Source: an uncultured Raoultella sp. (lineage in GTDB: Bacteria > Pseudomonadota > Gammaproteobacteria > Enterobacterales > Enterobacteriaceae). Taken from it: a DNA stretch of 60,651 nt. Positions 1 to 11,888 of this stretch are shown here, one piece after another (position 1 is the first letter of the stretch; every line of letters begins with the position of its first letter). The stretch covers positions 1-60,651 of the forward strand of contig CAAEVH010000012.1 in assembly GCA_900759445.1 (NCBI GenBank). The letters run 5' to 3'. The notes under the pieces were generated by a model. The model saw only the letters and a program-made list of their open reading frames with translations. It searched no databases and was not told where the DNA came from. The position numbers were made by a program, and so were the translations under genes.

Positions 1-1229
1 ATGTCAGACCACCGTTGTTTTTGAGGATATAAGCCACTGCGTTCTCCGACCAACCCCAAATTGGTCGCTTTTCCCAGCCCAAAACGTGAGTAAGTATCTA
101 CTAACGCTGAGGACGGCATCGCTAACGCCAGTTTGGAGACACCGACGTTACTCGACTTCTGTAATACCCCGGTCAGGGTCAATTCGCTATAGCGCGCCAC
201 GTCTTTGATCTCGTGGCCGTTAATACGGTAAGGAATGGTATTCAGCACGGTATTTTCGTTCACAATGCCGCGCTGCAGCGCCGTCATCACCACCATTGGT
301 TTGACCGTCGAACCCGGTTCAAACACGTCGGTGATGGCGCGGTTACGCATGATGTCTTTCGCCGTACCGGAGAAATTATTCGGGTTATAGGAAGGGCTGT
401 TCGCCATCGCCAGCACTTCGCCAGTGCTGACATCGACCAGGACCGCACTCCCCGATTCCGCTTTGTTAAACGCCACGGCATTATTCAGTTCGCGGTAAAC
501 CAACGCCTGCAGGCGTTCATCGATACTCAACGCCAGATTGTGCGCGGCCTGGCTGTCGGTAGAGGAGATATCTTCAATAACGCGGCCATAGCGGTCTTTA
601 CGCACGATACGTTCGCCGGGTTGACCGGTCAGCCATTTATCAAAGCTCTTCTCGACCCCTTCAATCCCCTGGCTATCCACGTTCGTGAAGCCAATGAGGT
701 GAGCGGTAACTTCACCTGACGGGTAGTAACGGCGCGACTCTTCGCGCATGTGTATCCCTGGCAGCTTCAGCTTCTTGATGTAATCCGCCATATCAGGGTT
801 GACCTGACGCGCCAGATAGATAAAACGCATTCTCGGGTTGGTGTTGATGCGCGATGCCAGCTGATCCAGCGGCATGTTTAACGCATCGGCCAATGCCTTC
901 CAGCGGTTATCGAGGGTCACACCGCCGGCATCATGCAGCTCTTTCGGGTCCGCCCAGATAGCCTTCACCGGCACACTCACCGCCAGCGGGCGGCCGGAGC
1001 GGTCAGTAATCATTCCGCGGGCGGTGGAGACTTCCTGCACGCGTAAAGAACGCATATCACCCTGACGAACCAGCATGTCCGGGCTGATCACCTGTAGCCA
1101 GGCCACGCGGCCCAGCAGGAAACACAGCGCGATTAAAATACACCCGCACAGCAACGCAAAACGCCAGCTAATAAAGCTGGCCTGTTCTTCCTGACGTTTT
1201 GGTTTTAGCGTTTTCGGCGCTGCTTTCAT
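1..1229 (-). CDS. ftsI: Penicillin-binding protein 3, N-terminal 409 codons (cut by window edge)
   Basis: Septal peptidoglycan transpeptidase of the divisome, an inner-membrane protein with a large periplasmic domain. The start is the ATG at 1229, giving a cytoplasmic N-terminus rich in Lys/Arg followed by one hydrophobic segment. The active-site SxxK motif reads S-T-V-K with the serine at codon 307, and the SSN motif begins at codon 359, both at the E. coli PBP3 positions. The KTG motif and the rest of the C-terminus lie beyond base 1. It follows ftsL after a 15-bp gap in the mraZ-rsmH-ftsL-ftsI operon. The gene is truncated only by the window, with no sign of disruption. Confidence 0.97.
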   Translation of the reverse strand, partial: MKAAPKTLKPKRQEEQASFISWRFALLCGCILIALCFLLGRVAWLQVISPDMLVRQGDMRSLRVQEVSTARGMITDRSGRPLAVSVPVKAIWADPKELHDAGGVTLDNRWKALADALNMPLDQLASRINTNPRMRFIYLARQVNPDMADYIKKLKLPGIHMREESRRYYPSGEVTAHLIGFTNVDSQGIEGVEKSFDKWLTGQPGERIVRKDRYGRVIEDISSTDSQAAHNLALSIDERLQALVYRELNNAVAFNKAESGSAVLVDVSTGEVLAMANSPSYNPNNFSGTAKDIMRNRAITDVFEPGSTVKPMVVMTALQRGIVNENTVLNTIPYRINGHEIKDVARYSELTLTGVLQKSSNVGVSKLALAMPSSALVDTYSRFGLGKATNLGLVGERSGLYPQKQRWSD

Positions 1230-1244
1230 GCGTCGCAATAATCC

Positions 1245-1610
1245 TTATTTTTGTACAACGATATTTTCTTGTGATGGATCGACGTGTTGCATCTGCAACT
1301 TCTCGGTCGCGATCCGCTCAACCCGACTATGATCGCCGAGCGCGTTCTCTTCGAGGATCAGGTTTCGCCATTCAATATCCAGCGCGTCACGTTCCAGAAC
1401 CAGTTGTTCACGCTGCGCGGTTAACAGACGGGTATGGTGAGCCGTCGTCACCACGGTAATCGCCGTAATGATGATGCAAATGAACAGGCAGAGTGGCAGC
1501 TTCCCAAACCGCAGAAGATCGTCCCCGATGACGCCAGGCAAGGCATGGCGCTCGTTGCTTCCTAACGATCCTTTAACTTTGCTTAAGGCTTCTGTCACTC
1601 TGCCGATCAT
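1245..1610 (-). CDS. ftsL: Cell division protein FtsL
   Basis: Small bitopic divisome protein that forms a complex with FtsB and FtsQ and helps activate septal wall synthesis. The 121 residues match the E. coli length. A short cytoplasmic N-terminus is followed by one membrane segment at about residues 37-57, rich in Leu, Ile and Val. The periplasmic part is hydrophilic and heptad-like, rich in Glu, Leu and Arg, as expected for the FtsL coiled coil. Its start overlaps the rsmH stop by 4 bp, which implies translational coupling. It lies between rsmH and ftsI in the conserved order. Confidence 0.96.
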   Translation of the reverse strand: MIGRVTEALSKVKGSLGSNERHALPGVIGDDLLRFGKLPLCLFICIIITAITVVTTAHHTRLLTAQREQLVLERDALDIEWRNLILEENALGDHSRVERIATEKLQMQHVDPSQENIVVQK

Positions 1611-2548
1611 GCGTTCGTCCTCTCTGCAATGCGCAGAACTGAACTACGGGCCCGTGGATTCTCTGCCACCTCTTCTTCGCCCGGCATCAACTTGCCTAGT
1701 GCTCGCAACTCACGGCCACCCAGTTTTTTGAGCTGCTCTTCGGTCATCGGTAACCCGGCCGGAACCTGCGGACCGCGGCTTTGCTCACGCATGAAGCGCT
1801 TCACAATACGGTCTTCCAGCGAGTGGAAACTGATGATCGAAAGCCGCCCGCCCGGGGCCAGCACGCTGAGCGAGCTTTTTAGCGCCTGCTCTATCTCCTC
1901 CAGTTCACTGTTCACCCAGATGCGCACCGCCTGGAAGGTACGGGTCGCGGGATGTTTGAATTTGTCCTTCACCGGCGTCGCCGCCGTCACCACTTCCGCC
2001 AGCTCTTTCGTGCGGGTCATGGGCTCGATACGGTTACGCTCGACGATGGCGCGCGCAATGCGCTTACCGAAGCGCTCTTCGCCGAAGGTTTTAATCACCC
2101 AGGCGATATCCGCTTCGTCCGCCGTCTGAAGCCACTCGGCGGCAGACTGGCCGCGTGTGGGGTCCATACGCATATCCAGCGGACCATCGCGCATAAACGA
2201 GAAGCCGCGCTCTGCGTCATCAAGCTGAGGTGAAGAGACACCAAGATCGAGAAGAATACCGTCGATCTTGCCAGTTAGTCCGCGCTCACTAACATAATCA
2301 GCCAGCGCAGAGAAAGGTCCATGTACGATGGAAAAGCGAGGGTCATCGATGGTCTTCGCCACGGCGATAGCCTGCGGATCGCGATCGATAGCCAGCAAGC
2401 GTCCTTCCGCTCCCAGTTGGGAAAGGATCAGGCGCGAGTGTCCACCGCGACCAAAGGTCCCATCAATGTAGATACCATCCGGACGAATATTCAGGCCGTT
2501 AACCGCTTCATCCAGAAGTACCGTAGTGTGTTTAAAATTTTCCATCAT
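1607..2548 (-). CDS. rsmH: 16S rRNA (cytosine1402-N4)-methyltransferase RsmH
   Basis: S-adenosylmethionine-dependent enzyme (formerly MraW) that methylates N4 of C1402 in the 16S rRNA decoding centre. The first of two adjacent ATG codons at 2548 gives 313 residues, the E. coli length. An upstream in-frame extension would run into mraZ and is not needed. The SAM-binding loop G-T-F-G-R-G-G-H-S is at residues 30-38, and the distal F-H-S-L-E-D segment typical of the family is present. It starts one base after the mraZ stop and overlaps ftsL by 4 bp, so it is translationally packed within the dcw operon. Confidence 0.97.
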   Translation of the reverse strand: MMENFKHTTVLLDEAVNGLNIRPDGIYIDGTFGRGGHSRLILSQLGAEGRLLAIDRDPQAIAVAKTIDDPRFSIVHGPFSALADYVSERGLTGKIDGILLDLGVSSPQLDDAERGFSFMRDGPLDMRMDPTRGQSAAEWLQTADEADIAWVIKTFGEERFGKRIARAIVERNRIEPMTRTKELAEVVTAATPVKDKFKHPATRTFQAVRIWVNSELEEIEQALKSSLSVLAPGGRLSIISFHSLEDRIVKRFMREQSRGPQVPAGLPMTEEQLKKLGGRELRALGKLMPGEEEVAENPRARSSVLRIAERTNA

Positions 2549-2549
2549 G

Positions 2550-3008
2550 TTATAGAGACAAATCCTGCAGACGCTCCGACAACGCGTCGGTAGACGACTG
2601 CTCAGCGTCGATATCTTCCTTGACCCGTTGATACCAGGTCGTTTCATCCCACAGTTCAAACTTATTGAACTGTCCGACCAGCATCACTTCTTTTGTCAGC
2701 CCGGCATGCTGCCGTAACACCGGCGCAATCAGGAGACGCCCGGCATTATCCATCTGACATTCGCTGGCATGACCCAAAAGCAGACGCTGGACGCGCCGCT
2801 CAACGGGATTCATGCTCGATAAACGCGACAATTTTTGCTCGATGATTTCCCATTCAGGCAAGGGGTAAAGCAGCAGGCACGGGTGATGAATGTCAATGGT
2901 ACAAACCAGTTGACCGGAAGCGTCTTCGATCAGCCCGTCGCGGTAACGCGTCGGTACGGCCAGACGGCCTTTGCTGTCGAGATTGACTAACGTTGCCCCA
3001 CGGAACAT
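2550..3008 (-). CDS. mraZ: MraZ, transcriptional regulator of the division and cell-wall cluster
   Basis: DNA-binding protein of the SpoVT/AbrB type that represses its own dcw operon. The ATG at 3008 gives 152 residues, the usual length. Two repeated domains are visible, each with the family D-x-x-x-R pattern: D-S-K-G-R at residues 11-15 and D-N-A-G-R in the second half. An in-frame ATG further upstream lies inside the MraZ operator region and would add only 12 unlikely residues. It is the first gene of the cluster and is followed immediately by rsmH. Autoregulation is supported by repeated boxes just upstream (see promoter entry). Confidence 0.96.
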   Translation of the reverse strand: MFRGATLVNLDSKGRLAVPTRYRDGLIEDASGQLVCTIDIHHPCLLLYPLPEWEIIEQKLSRLSSMNPVERRVQRLLLGHASECQMDNAGRLLIAPVLRQHAGLTKEVMLVGQFNKFELWDETTWYQRVKEDIDAEQSSTDALSERLQDLSL

Positions 3009-3027
3009 GCCAGCCTCACCCCTTTTC

Positions 3028-3089
3028 GCCACTTTAACCCACAAATTCCCACCAGAAGGAGTTTACGGAGCGGAGGAAAAGCTTGTCAA
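3028..3089 (-). promoter_or_regulatory. mra promoter with MraZ-binding repeats
   Basis: On the minus strand a consensus -35 TTGACA (3089-3084) is followed after 18 bp by a -10-like TAAACT (3065-3060). Downstream, between the promoter and the mraZ start, TGGG boxes occur at 3051-3048 and 3041-3038, with a third, TGGC, at 3031-3028. They are spaced exactly 10 bp apart, as in the known MraZ operator. The third box has lost its last G. Confidence 0.82.
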
Positions 3090-3668
3090 GCCAGCACGAA
3101 TACCAACGAAGCTCAAAAACCCATTATTTGCAGCCGATATTAGGCCTGATGAAATAATCATCAACAAACGAGGCAAATTAACGCTATGAATACGTGTAAG
3201 AAAACAACCAACAAATTCGTAACAGTTAAAAGCAACAAAATATCTTCGGTGGGAAAATATAAAGTGTCAGTTTGCGACGCGAGCGGCATTTTAGGCGATT
3301 ATGATGTCCGTTAACAGTGCCTGTTATCGTCAGAGAAGCACTCTTGTCGCGGGGTGCAGGGAGATGGCCGGGTGATGAGCCGTAAAATGAGTGTTAATTC
3401 AGCGATTAACTTAATGAATGTAACAAAATAATACAAATAAAGACTGATTTAACTTTTTTTATAGCTAACGGGCGCCGGAAAGCGGCGACTCCAGAATAAA
3501 ACAAAATAATGCGTAAAGAAGTTTAGGGATTTGTCTGAAAGCGATTCAAATTTACTTTTTTATGTTAATTTGTACGGATTATCGCCAGACGACTTTCGTC
3601 TGGCGAGTCGTGCCACTCTTTTCCGGCTTTTCAACACACGCCGATGCGGCGATCGAAAACCTGGCGCA
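3090..3668. other. Long A+T-rich intergenic region between cra and the dcw cluster
   Basis: About 580 bp without a convincing gene. Short open frames have no family signature or ribosome-binding site. The stretch around 3410-3540 is strongly A+T-rich. E. coli has a similarly long gap at this point. The only clear structure seen is the hairpin at 3582-3606. Confidence 0.6.
3582..3606 (-). terminator. Perfect 10-bp hairpin downstream of cra
   Basis: TCGCCAGACG and its exact complement flank a 5-nt loop about 63 bp after the cra stop. There is no U-run on the minus strand, so it may end or process the cra transcript but is not a canonical intrinsic terminator. Confidence 0.45.
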
Positions 3669-4673
3669 TCAGCGACGGTTCAAACTTCCCCGGCGATACA
3701 AATTACGACGGATACGGCTTAACCCCGGTTTTGGCTTACGCGGCTCATCAAGGCTGGCGAGGACAATTTCCAGCACGCGTTCCGCCACATCGCGGTGGCG
3801 CTGGGCCACGGCCAGTACCGGACACTGCAGGAAATCGAGCAGCTCATTGTCGCCGAAGGTCGCAATAGCCAGTTCGGACGGCAGCTTCCCTTCCCGACGC
3901 AGCGTCACATCCATCACCCCCTGCAACAGCGGAAATGAGGTTGTGAACAGCGCCTGCGGCATTGGATGCGTTTCCAGCCATTTCTCAAACAGCTGCCCTG
4001 CCGCTTCGCGTTCAAAGCTGTTGGCGTACAGATACTGCACTTCACGCGGATCGTCATGCCACGCGGTACGGAAGCCCTGTTCACGCAGGAAACTGACCGA
4101 CAGCTCCGGTAGCGCGCCAAGATACAGGACATTTTCCCCCGGGAATTTGCGCAGTTCGGCGGCCAGCATTTCGGCATCATCCTGATCGGCGCCAACAACG
4201 CTGGTGAAGTGCTCGCGATCGAGCGCGCGATCCAGGGCGACAATCGGGAAAGGATCGTTGGCCCAGCGCTGATAGAACGGGTGCTCAGGAGGTAATGACG
4301 TCGAGACGATAATGGCATCCACCTGGCGCTGTAGCAGATGCTCAATGCAGCGCATCTCGTTGTCAGGCTGATCTTCCGAACAGGCGATCAGCAGCTGATA
4401 GCCGCGCTGGCGCGCCTGACGCTCAAGATAGTTAGCAATACGGGTATAGCTGGTATTTTCCAGATCGGGAATCACCAGACCAATAGAACGCGTGCGTCCT
4501 GCACGCAAGCCGGCAGCGACCGCATTCGGATGGTAGTTGTGCTCACGAACGACGGCCATCACCTTTTCGACCGTTTTGTCGCTGACGCGGTACTGTTTCG
4601 CTTTACCGTTAATCACATAGCTAGCGGTGGTACGCGAGACACCGGCCAGCCGGGCGATTTCATCCAGTTTCAC
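3669..4673 (-). CDS. cra: Catabolite repressor/activator Cra (FruR)
   Basis: LacI/GalR-family regulator that controls glycolytic and gluconeogenic genes and responds to fructose 1-phosphate. The GTG at 4673 is chosen because it is preceded by an AAGGGG ribosome-binding site and gives 334 residues beginning V-K-L-D-E-I, exactly the E. coli form. An upstream ATG would add 39 residues without family support. The N-terminal helix-turn-helix covers about residues 1-24 ([13 protein letters not shown]). The rest is a periplasmic-binding-protein-like effector domain. It lies downstream of ilvIH, from which it is separated by a strong terminator. The E. coli leader peptide gene fruL is not intact here. 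Confidence 0.96.
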   Translation of the reverse strand: MKLDEIARLAGVSRTTASYVINGKAKQYRVSDKTVEKVMAVVREHNYHPNAVAAGLRAGRTRSIGLVIPDLENTSYTRIANYLERQARQRGYQLLIACSEDQPDNEMRCIEHLLQRQVDAIIVSTSLPPEHPFYQRWANDPFPIVALDRALDREHFTSVVGADQDDAEMLAAELRKFPGENVLYLGALPELSVSFLREQGFRTAWHDDPREVQYLYANSFEREAAGQLFEKWLETHPMPQALFTTSFPLLQGVMDVTLRREGKLPSELAIATFGDNELLDFLQCPVLAVAQRHRDVAERVLEIVLASLDEPRKPKPGLSRIRRNLYRRGSLNRR

Positions 4674-4799
4674 AATTGCCCCTTGGGTAATGAGTACAGA
4701 ACATAACCTTTCTTCAGCTATGGATTCATTTTCATAACATCTAAACGCAGAATAGTTAGCGCAGCAACCGGTTTTGTCTACAGTTCCCACCGATTTCGC

Positions 4800-4830
4800 A
4801 AAAAAATAACCCGACAGATTGTGTCGGGCT
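4800..4830 (-). terminator. Intrinsic terminator of ilvIH
   Basis: On the minus strand AGCCCGACA, a 5-nt loop and TGTCGGGTT form a 9-bp stem with one G-T pair, followed by a T-rich tract of seven T. It lies 24 bp after the ilvH stop. Confidence 0.88.
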
Positions 4831-4853
4831 ATTTTTACGTCAGTTTCAGGGAC

Positions 4854-5345
4854 TCAGCGCATGATTTTATCGCCGCGCGAGAGTCCTACCACACCGGAGC
4901 GTGCCACTTCGACAATCCGCGCAACGTCGCGTAACGAAGCAATAAAGGCGTCCAGTTTATCGCTGGTCCCGACCAGCTGGACGGTATACAGTGACGGCGT
5001 GACATCGATGATTTGCCCGCGGAAAATCTCCGTATTGCGCTTCACCTCTTCACGACCAAAACCGCTCGCCTGGACTTTCACCAGCATGATTTCACGCTCA
5101 ACGTGCGAATTCTGCCCCAGCTCGCTGACACGCAGGACATCCACCAGCTTGTGCAGCTGTTTTTCAATTTGCTCGATCGCTTTCTCATCGCCAACGGTCT
5201 GGATAGTCATTCTCGAAAGCGTCGGATCGTCGGTGGGGGCCACCGTCAGGCTTTCAATGTTATACCCGCGCTGGGCGAAAAGGCCGATGACGCGTGATAA
5301 GGCGCCTGATTCGTTTTCCAGTAATACAGATAATATCCGGCGCAT
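4854..5345 (-). CDS. ilvH: Acetolactate synthase III, small regulatory subunit
   Basis: Regulatory subunit of the valine-sensitive acetolactate synthase III, which catalyses the first common step of valine, leucine and isoleucine synthesis. The ATG at 5345 gives 163 residues, identical in length to E. coli IlvH. The upstream in-frame ATG lies inside the ilvI end and was not used. The N-terminal ACT domain (about residues 3-75) begins [17 protein letters not shown]. It starts 2 bp after the ilvI stop, so the subunits are co-translated. The last gene of the ilvIH operon, it is followed by an intrinsic terminator. Confidence 0.97.
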   Translation of the reverse strand: MRRILSVLLENESGALSRVIGLFAQRGYNIESLTVAPTDDPTLSRMTIQTVGDEKAIEQIEKQLHKLVDVLRVSELGQNSHVEREIMLVKVQASGFGREEVKRNTEIFRGQIIDVTPSLYTVQLVGTSDKLDAFIASLRDVARIVEVARSGVVGLSRGDKIMR

Positions 5346-5347
5346 AA

Positions 5348-7072
5348 TCAGGTTCTCTCCGTTTTGCTCAACCACATCTCATCCATGCCGCCGCCGCGGA
5401 TCTGCATGGGATACACATGCTCGCTGCCGTCCACCGTCACATCAACGAACACCAGACGATGATTACGCACCTGTTCCAGCGCTTCGGCCAGCTTAGACTC
5501 CAGCTCCTGCGGTTCGCTGATGCGAATCCCTACGTGCCCATAGGCTTCCGCAAGCCGGACGAAATCCGGTAGCGACTCCATATAAGATTGTGAATGGCGA
5601 CCAGAATAGATCATATCCTGCCACTGCTTCACCATCCCGAGGTAGCGGTTGTTCAGATTCAACACCAGCACCGGCAGCTCATACTGCAGCGCGGTGGAAA
5701 GCTCCTGAATATTCATCTGGATACTGCCATCGCCGGTCACGCAAACGACCGTTTCTTCCGGCAAGGCCATCTTCACGCCGAGAGCAGCAGGCAAACCGAA
5801 GCCCATCGTGCCGAGACCACCTGAGTTAATCCAACGTCTTGGCTTGTCGAAAGGATAGTAAAGGGCGGCAAACATCTGGTGCTGACCCACATCGGAGGTG
5901 ACGTAGGCATCGCCGTTGGTCAGGCGCCAGATAGTCTCGATGACGGCCTGCGGTTTGATCTTGCCGCTTTGCGTATCGTATTGCAGGCAGTGGCGCGCGC
6001 GCCACTGTTCGATCTGCTGCCACCAGTCGCGGATCTCATCGAGCGGCTGCTGCGCTTCTTCCTGCTCCAGCAGTTCAAGCATTTGATCCAGTACCTGACG
6101 CGCATCGCCGACGATCGGCACATCCGCCGGCACCGTTTTCGAAATAGAGGTCGGATCGATATCGATATGCAGCACCGTCGCATTCGGGCAGTACTTCGCC
6201 AGATTGTTGGTTGTGCGATCGTCAAAACGCACGCCGACGGCAAAGATGACATCGGAGTGATGCATCGTCATGTTGGCTTCATACGTCCCATGCATCCCCA
6301 GCATACCTAACGCCTGGGAATGGGTGGCCGGAAACGCACCGAGCCCCATCAGCGATGACGCAACCGGCAGATTCAGTTTTTCTACCAGGGTGCGCAGCTG
6401 TTCTTCACATCCAGCGTTAATCGCCCCGCCGCCGACGTAGACCACCGGATGTTTTGCCGCCACCAGCGTCTGCAGAGCGCGTTTAATTTGCCCTTTATGG
6501 CCACTGGTCGTCGGATTATAAGAACGCATGCTGACGGTATCCGGCCACGCGTACGGCAACTTGTTCGCCGGATTAAGGATATCTTTTGGTAAATCAACAA
6601 CCACCGGACCCGGACGCCCGCTGGCAGCCAGCCAGAACGCTTTTTTCAGCACGCCGGGAATATCTTCCGTCTGCTTGACCAGAAAACTGTGTTTCACCAC
6701 CGGTCGGGAGATACCGACCATATCGCACTCCTGGAAGGCGTCATAACCAATCAGGGAAGTCGCGACCTGCCCGGAGAGAATCACCAGCGGAACAGAATCC
6801 ATGTACGCCGTTGCAATACCGGTAATGGCATTGGTCGCGCCCGGACCCGAAGTCACCAGCACAACCCCTACTTCCCCGGTCGCTCGGGCAAGGCCGTCCG
6901 CCATATGCACCGCCGCCTGCTCGTGGCGCACCAGAATATGGTCGATACCCCCCAGGGTATGTAATGCATCATAGATATCGAGGACCGCGCCTCCGGGGTA
7001 ACCGAATACTTGCTTGACGCCCTGATCGACAAGCGATTGGACGACCATCTCGGCTCCTGACAACATCTCCAT
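5348..7072 (-). CDS. ilvI: Acetolactate synthase III, large catalytic subunit
   Basis: ThDP-, FAD- and Mg-dependent enzyme that condenses pyruvate with pyruvate or 2-oxobutyrate. The 574 residues equal the E. coli length. The catalytic Glu that activates ThDP is E51, in R-H-E-Q-A-A. The ThDP/Mg motif G-D-G-S is at 447-450, followed about 25 residues later by N-N. Three domains in the usual order (PYR, central FAD-binding, PP) fill the length. The start has a GGAGG-type ribosome-binding site (minus-strand CCTGGAGGCA). In E. coli this operon is activated by Lrp. The leader is long enough for such sites, but none was resolved by eye. Confidence 0.97.
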   Translation of the reverse strand: MEMLSGAEMVVQSLVDQGVKQVFGYPGGAVLDIYDALHTLGGIDHILVRHEQAAVHMADGLARATGEVGVVLVTSGPGATNAITGIATAYMDSVPLVILSGQVATSLIGYDAFQECDMVGISRPVVKHSFLVKQTEDIPGVLKKAFWLAASGRPGPVVVDLPKDILNPANKLPYAWPDTVSMRSYNPTTSGHKGQIKRALQTLVAAKHPVVYVGGGAINAGCEEQLRTLVEKLNLPVASSLMGLGAFPATHSQALGMLGMHGTYEANMTMHHSDVIFAVGVRFDDRTTNNLAKYCPNATVLHIDIDPTSISKTVPADVPIVGDARQVLDQMLELLEQEEAQQPLDEIRDWWQQIEQWRARHCLQYDTQSGKIKPQAVIETIWRLTNGDAYVTSDVGQHQMFAALYYPFDKPRRWINSGGLGTMGFGLPAALGVKMALPEETVVCVTGDGSIQMNIQELSTALQYELPVLVLNLNNRYLGMVKQWQDMIYSGRHSQSYMESLPDFVRLAEAYGHVGIRISEPQELESKLAEALEQVRNHRLVFVDVTVDGSEHVYPMQIRGGGMDEMWLSKTERT

Positions 7073-7466
7073 GGTTTGCCTCCAGGCTTATTGTTTCTAA
7101 CGACAGCAGAATTCAATTTCCGCGCGTTCGCACAATGCCAGGAATCGGCTCCTGGCCATTGAGGTGAATGGACTGCGTGCTCTTACCATAACTGCTCGCC
7201 AACGGGCAGGCAATTAGCGACCTCAGGCGTATGTGAGCCACCAAAAGAATAAAAGATAAGAATTTGATATGAAACGTGGTTGAAAGCTTCATAAATAAGA
7301 TGCGAGCGCTGAAATTACTCGGACAAATTGTCTGATGACAGAAATTCATCCATTTTTCACTTGCTGCACGCGCAGGCGGAGAGCGGCAAACAGGATAAAA
7401 TTCTATATTTTGTGGTTTTGATCACATAAAGCGAGAGCGACCGCTCCCGCTCAGGCACAGCTATAT
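7073..7466. other. ilvIH promoter/leader region between leuO and ilvI
   Basis: 394 bp of non-coding DNA. The leuO-proximal half is A+T-rich. A 7-bp inverted repeat, GCCAGGA and TCCTGGC with a 6-nt gap (7137-7156), lies about 65 bp upstream of ilvI in the probable untranslated leader. In E. coli multiple Lrp sites act here. I could not assign individual sites or the promoter with confidence. Confidence 0.5.
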
Positions 7467-8432
7467 TTAGCGCTGGCAAATTCGCACCAGCAGATCTTGC
7501 ATCCACTGATGACCTTTATCTCTTCCGGCAGCCTCATGCCAGGAAAGAAAACAGGTACGGTTATTCACTTTTAGCGATAGTGGCAATAATTGCAGGTTCA
7601 GCTTTTCTGCATACTCACTCGCCAGCCAGCGCGGGGCAATGGCTACCATATGGGTTTGTGATACCACATTAAGTACGCTGACCATCGCATTCCCTTGATA
7701 CGCAATTTGCGTCTGCTTATTGACAGAGCTGTACCAGGGCAGGCTAAACGAAGCATAGCGATCCAAAGCCACAACCGCATGTTCTTCGCGATAAATATCT
7801 GCTTCCGTTACCGGTCCGGAAATACGCGGGTGTTTACAGCTGGCGACTAATATCATTTCATCTTTAAACAACGGCACACAGGCAAACTCGGGGCGGCGAA
7901 ACTCCTCATAGCCAACCACAAACTCTATTTCCTGATAACGTAATTGATGTTCGGTGTTTTGATTAAGTGATGCTTTAAAAATTAAATGAATATTCGGTGC
8001 AACTTCGTTAACTTTGTTAAATATAACCGAAGTAAGATAGTTATCTAACGGGCTACAAATGCATAGATTAAAAATGCGCTCGCTGCTTATCGGTTCAAAA
8101 TCGGACCCCGGTAACTCATTTTGCACCAGCTGCAGCGCCTGGCGTATTGAGCCAAATAGCTGAAATGCACGCGCCGTCGGCTGGATCCCCCGCCCATAAC
8201 GCACGAACAGCTCATCGTTAAACATCACTTTCAATCGTGCTACGGCATTGCTCACCGCCGGCTGAGACATCCCCAGCGAATGCGCCGCCCGCGTAATATT
8301 TTGTTCCTGCATTACCGCATCAAAAACGGTAAGCAGATTAAGATCGACCGTTCTAAGCTGAGGTTTGGTGACCTCCTCACCGGAGGGGAGTGTCCTCTCA
8401 GAGTTTTCAATTATCATATCCAGCTCCACCAT
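7467..8432 (-). CDS. leuO: LysR-type regulator LeuO
   Basis: LysR-family transcription factor that antagonises H-NS silencing and is encoded between leuABCD and ilvIH. The winged helix-turn-helix near the N-terminus reads [12 protein letters not shown] and [20 protein letters not shown]. The C-terminal effector domain ends with [14 protein letters not shown]. The start is uncertain: ATG 8432 (321 residues, AGGGA 10 nt upstream) is used, and ATG 8417 (316 residues, GGAG 6 nt upstream) is close to the 314 residues of E. coli. A longer frame begins at 8522 without a good ribosome-binding site. The region upstream is unusually A+T-rich. Confidence 0.93.
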   Translation of the reverse strand: MVELDMIIENSERTLPSGEEVTKPQLRTVDLNLLTVFDAVMQEQNITRAAHSLGMSQPAVSNAVARLKVMFNDELFVRYGRGIQPTARAFQLFGSIRQALQLVQNELPGSDFEPISSERIFNLCICSPLDNYLTSVIFNKVNEVAPNIHLIFKASLNQNTEHQLRYQEIEFVVGYEEFRRPEFACVPLFKDEMILVASCKHPRISGPVTEADIYREEHAVVALDRYASFSLPWYSSVNKQTQIAYQGNAMVSVLNVVSQTHMVAIAPRWLASEYAEKLNLQLLPLSLKVNNRTCFLSWHEAAGRDKGHQWMQDLLVRICQR

Positions 8433-8976
8433 CACGTTTAATTCCCTTTTAAAAATGCGGCAATCAATAGAGGAAATATCATTTACCATACATATGTCAT
8501 TTACAAAAGAGCACGCGCGCATTTTAGGAATTTATCAAAATTATAAGTGAAGCCAGATCCGCTAAATTATCGGGAAAATTCCTAACTCACTTAAACCCTA
8601 TCCGTTACTTGATAATGTAAAGTGTACTCATAATTAGCAAAAACAAACAACACCCACCGCAATTAACTTTAATTTAAGTATGATTAACACATTATTTCGC
8701 CGTCTGTTTTAAATGAATACTCTGTTATCATTGATGATTCACATGCTCTCAAGACAAAATGTTCATAAAATCAATAAATCTGGCGACTTCATTTCGATAT
8801 ACACTCCCACTTATTCACGTTTTTCCCCTCCCGGATGAAACAGAATAGCGGTGGCCCGTTTACTTTCATTCCTGACAACTTCACCTCCTGATACTATCGT
8901 CGGCAAAAATGCGCGATCGCCAGCACAATTAGCTAATACCTCCCGACAGCAAACAGGTGTTTTTCTTTATCAGGGG
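8433..8976. other. A+T-rich control region between leuO and the leu operon
   Basis: About 540 bp of non-coding, strongly A+T-rich DNA, with long AT runs at 8530-8720. It lies between the divergent leuO and leuLABCD. This position and composition fit the known H-NS, LeuO and BglJ-RcsB controlled leuO region of enterobacteria. Individual sites were not identified. Confidence 0.6.
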
Positions 8977-9005
8977 TTGACATCAAAACGCGTATCCAGT
9001 AACTC
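8977..9005 (+). promoter_or_regulatory. leu operon promoter
   Basis: The -35 TTGACA (8977-8982) and the -10 TAACTC (9000-9005) are separated by 17 bp. Both match the leu promoter as I recall it from E. coli and Salmonella. Transcription would start about 30 bp before the leuL start codon. Confidence 0.82.
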
Positions 9006-9040
9006 TAAAAGCATATCGATTTCATCTGGAGCATGACGCA

Positions 9041-9127
9041 ATGATTCGCACCACTCGTTTCACCGGCCTACTACTACTAAACGCATCCACTATGCGCGGT
9101 AGGCTGTTGGGCGACGTTCAGCGTTAA
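9041..9127 (+). CDS. leuL: leu operon leader peptide
   Basis: A 28-residue leader peptide of the same length as in E. coli, containing four consecutive rare CTA leucine codons (9068-9079) in the core G-L-L-L-L-N-A-S. Ribosome stalling on these codons when charged Leu-tRNA is scarce lets the leader RNA form an antiterminator. The reading frame starts at ATG 9041; an earlier ATG at 9033 ends after three codons. The peptide is followed 23 bp later by the attenuator hairpin and then by leuA. Outside the Leu run the sequence is diverged, as is usual for leaders, because only the codon run and RNA folding are selected. Confidence 0.93.
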   Translation: MIRTTRFTGLLLLNASTMRGRLLGDVQR

Positions 9128-9150
9128 GTCATCTTCCAGCAAGACTATAA

Positions 9151-9177
9151 AACCCGCGCCATTGCGCGGGTTTTTTT
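9151..9177 (+). terminator. leu attenuator
   Basis: AACCCGCGC, a CATT loop and GCGCGGGTT form a 9-bp G+C-rich stem ending in seven T. It sits between leuL and leuA and ends transcription unless ribosomes stall in leuL. Confidence 0.92.
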
Positions 9178-9223
9178 ATGCTCGTCAGCAAGGCGCCCAG
9201 GACACCGATTAAGGATCTAAACC

Positions 9224-11886
<2,663 letters not shown>

Positions 11887-11888
11887 TC

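Noticed and set aside
3582..3606. Hairpin after cra as part of a CRISPR or attachment site
   Set aside because: A single palindrome with no repeats, spacers or integrase nearby. It is best explained as a transcript-end structure.
3562..4185. Long plus-strand open frame opposite cra
   Set aside because: It lies antisense to the clearly conserved cra gene, has no family match and reflects high G+C codon bias in cra.
7113..7349. 78-codon open frame in the ilvI leader as a possible leader peptide
   Set aside because: No run of Leu, Ile or Val codons next to a terminator and no good ribosome-binding site. ilvIH is known to be Lrp-controlled, not attenuated.
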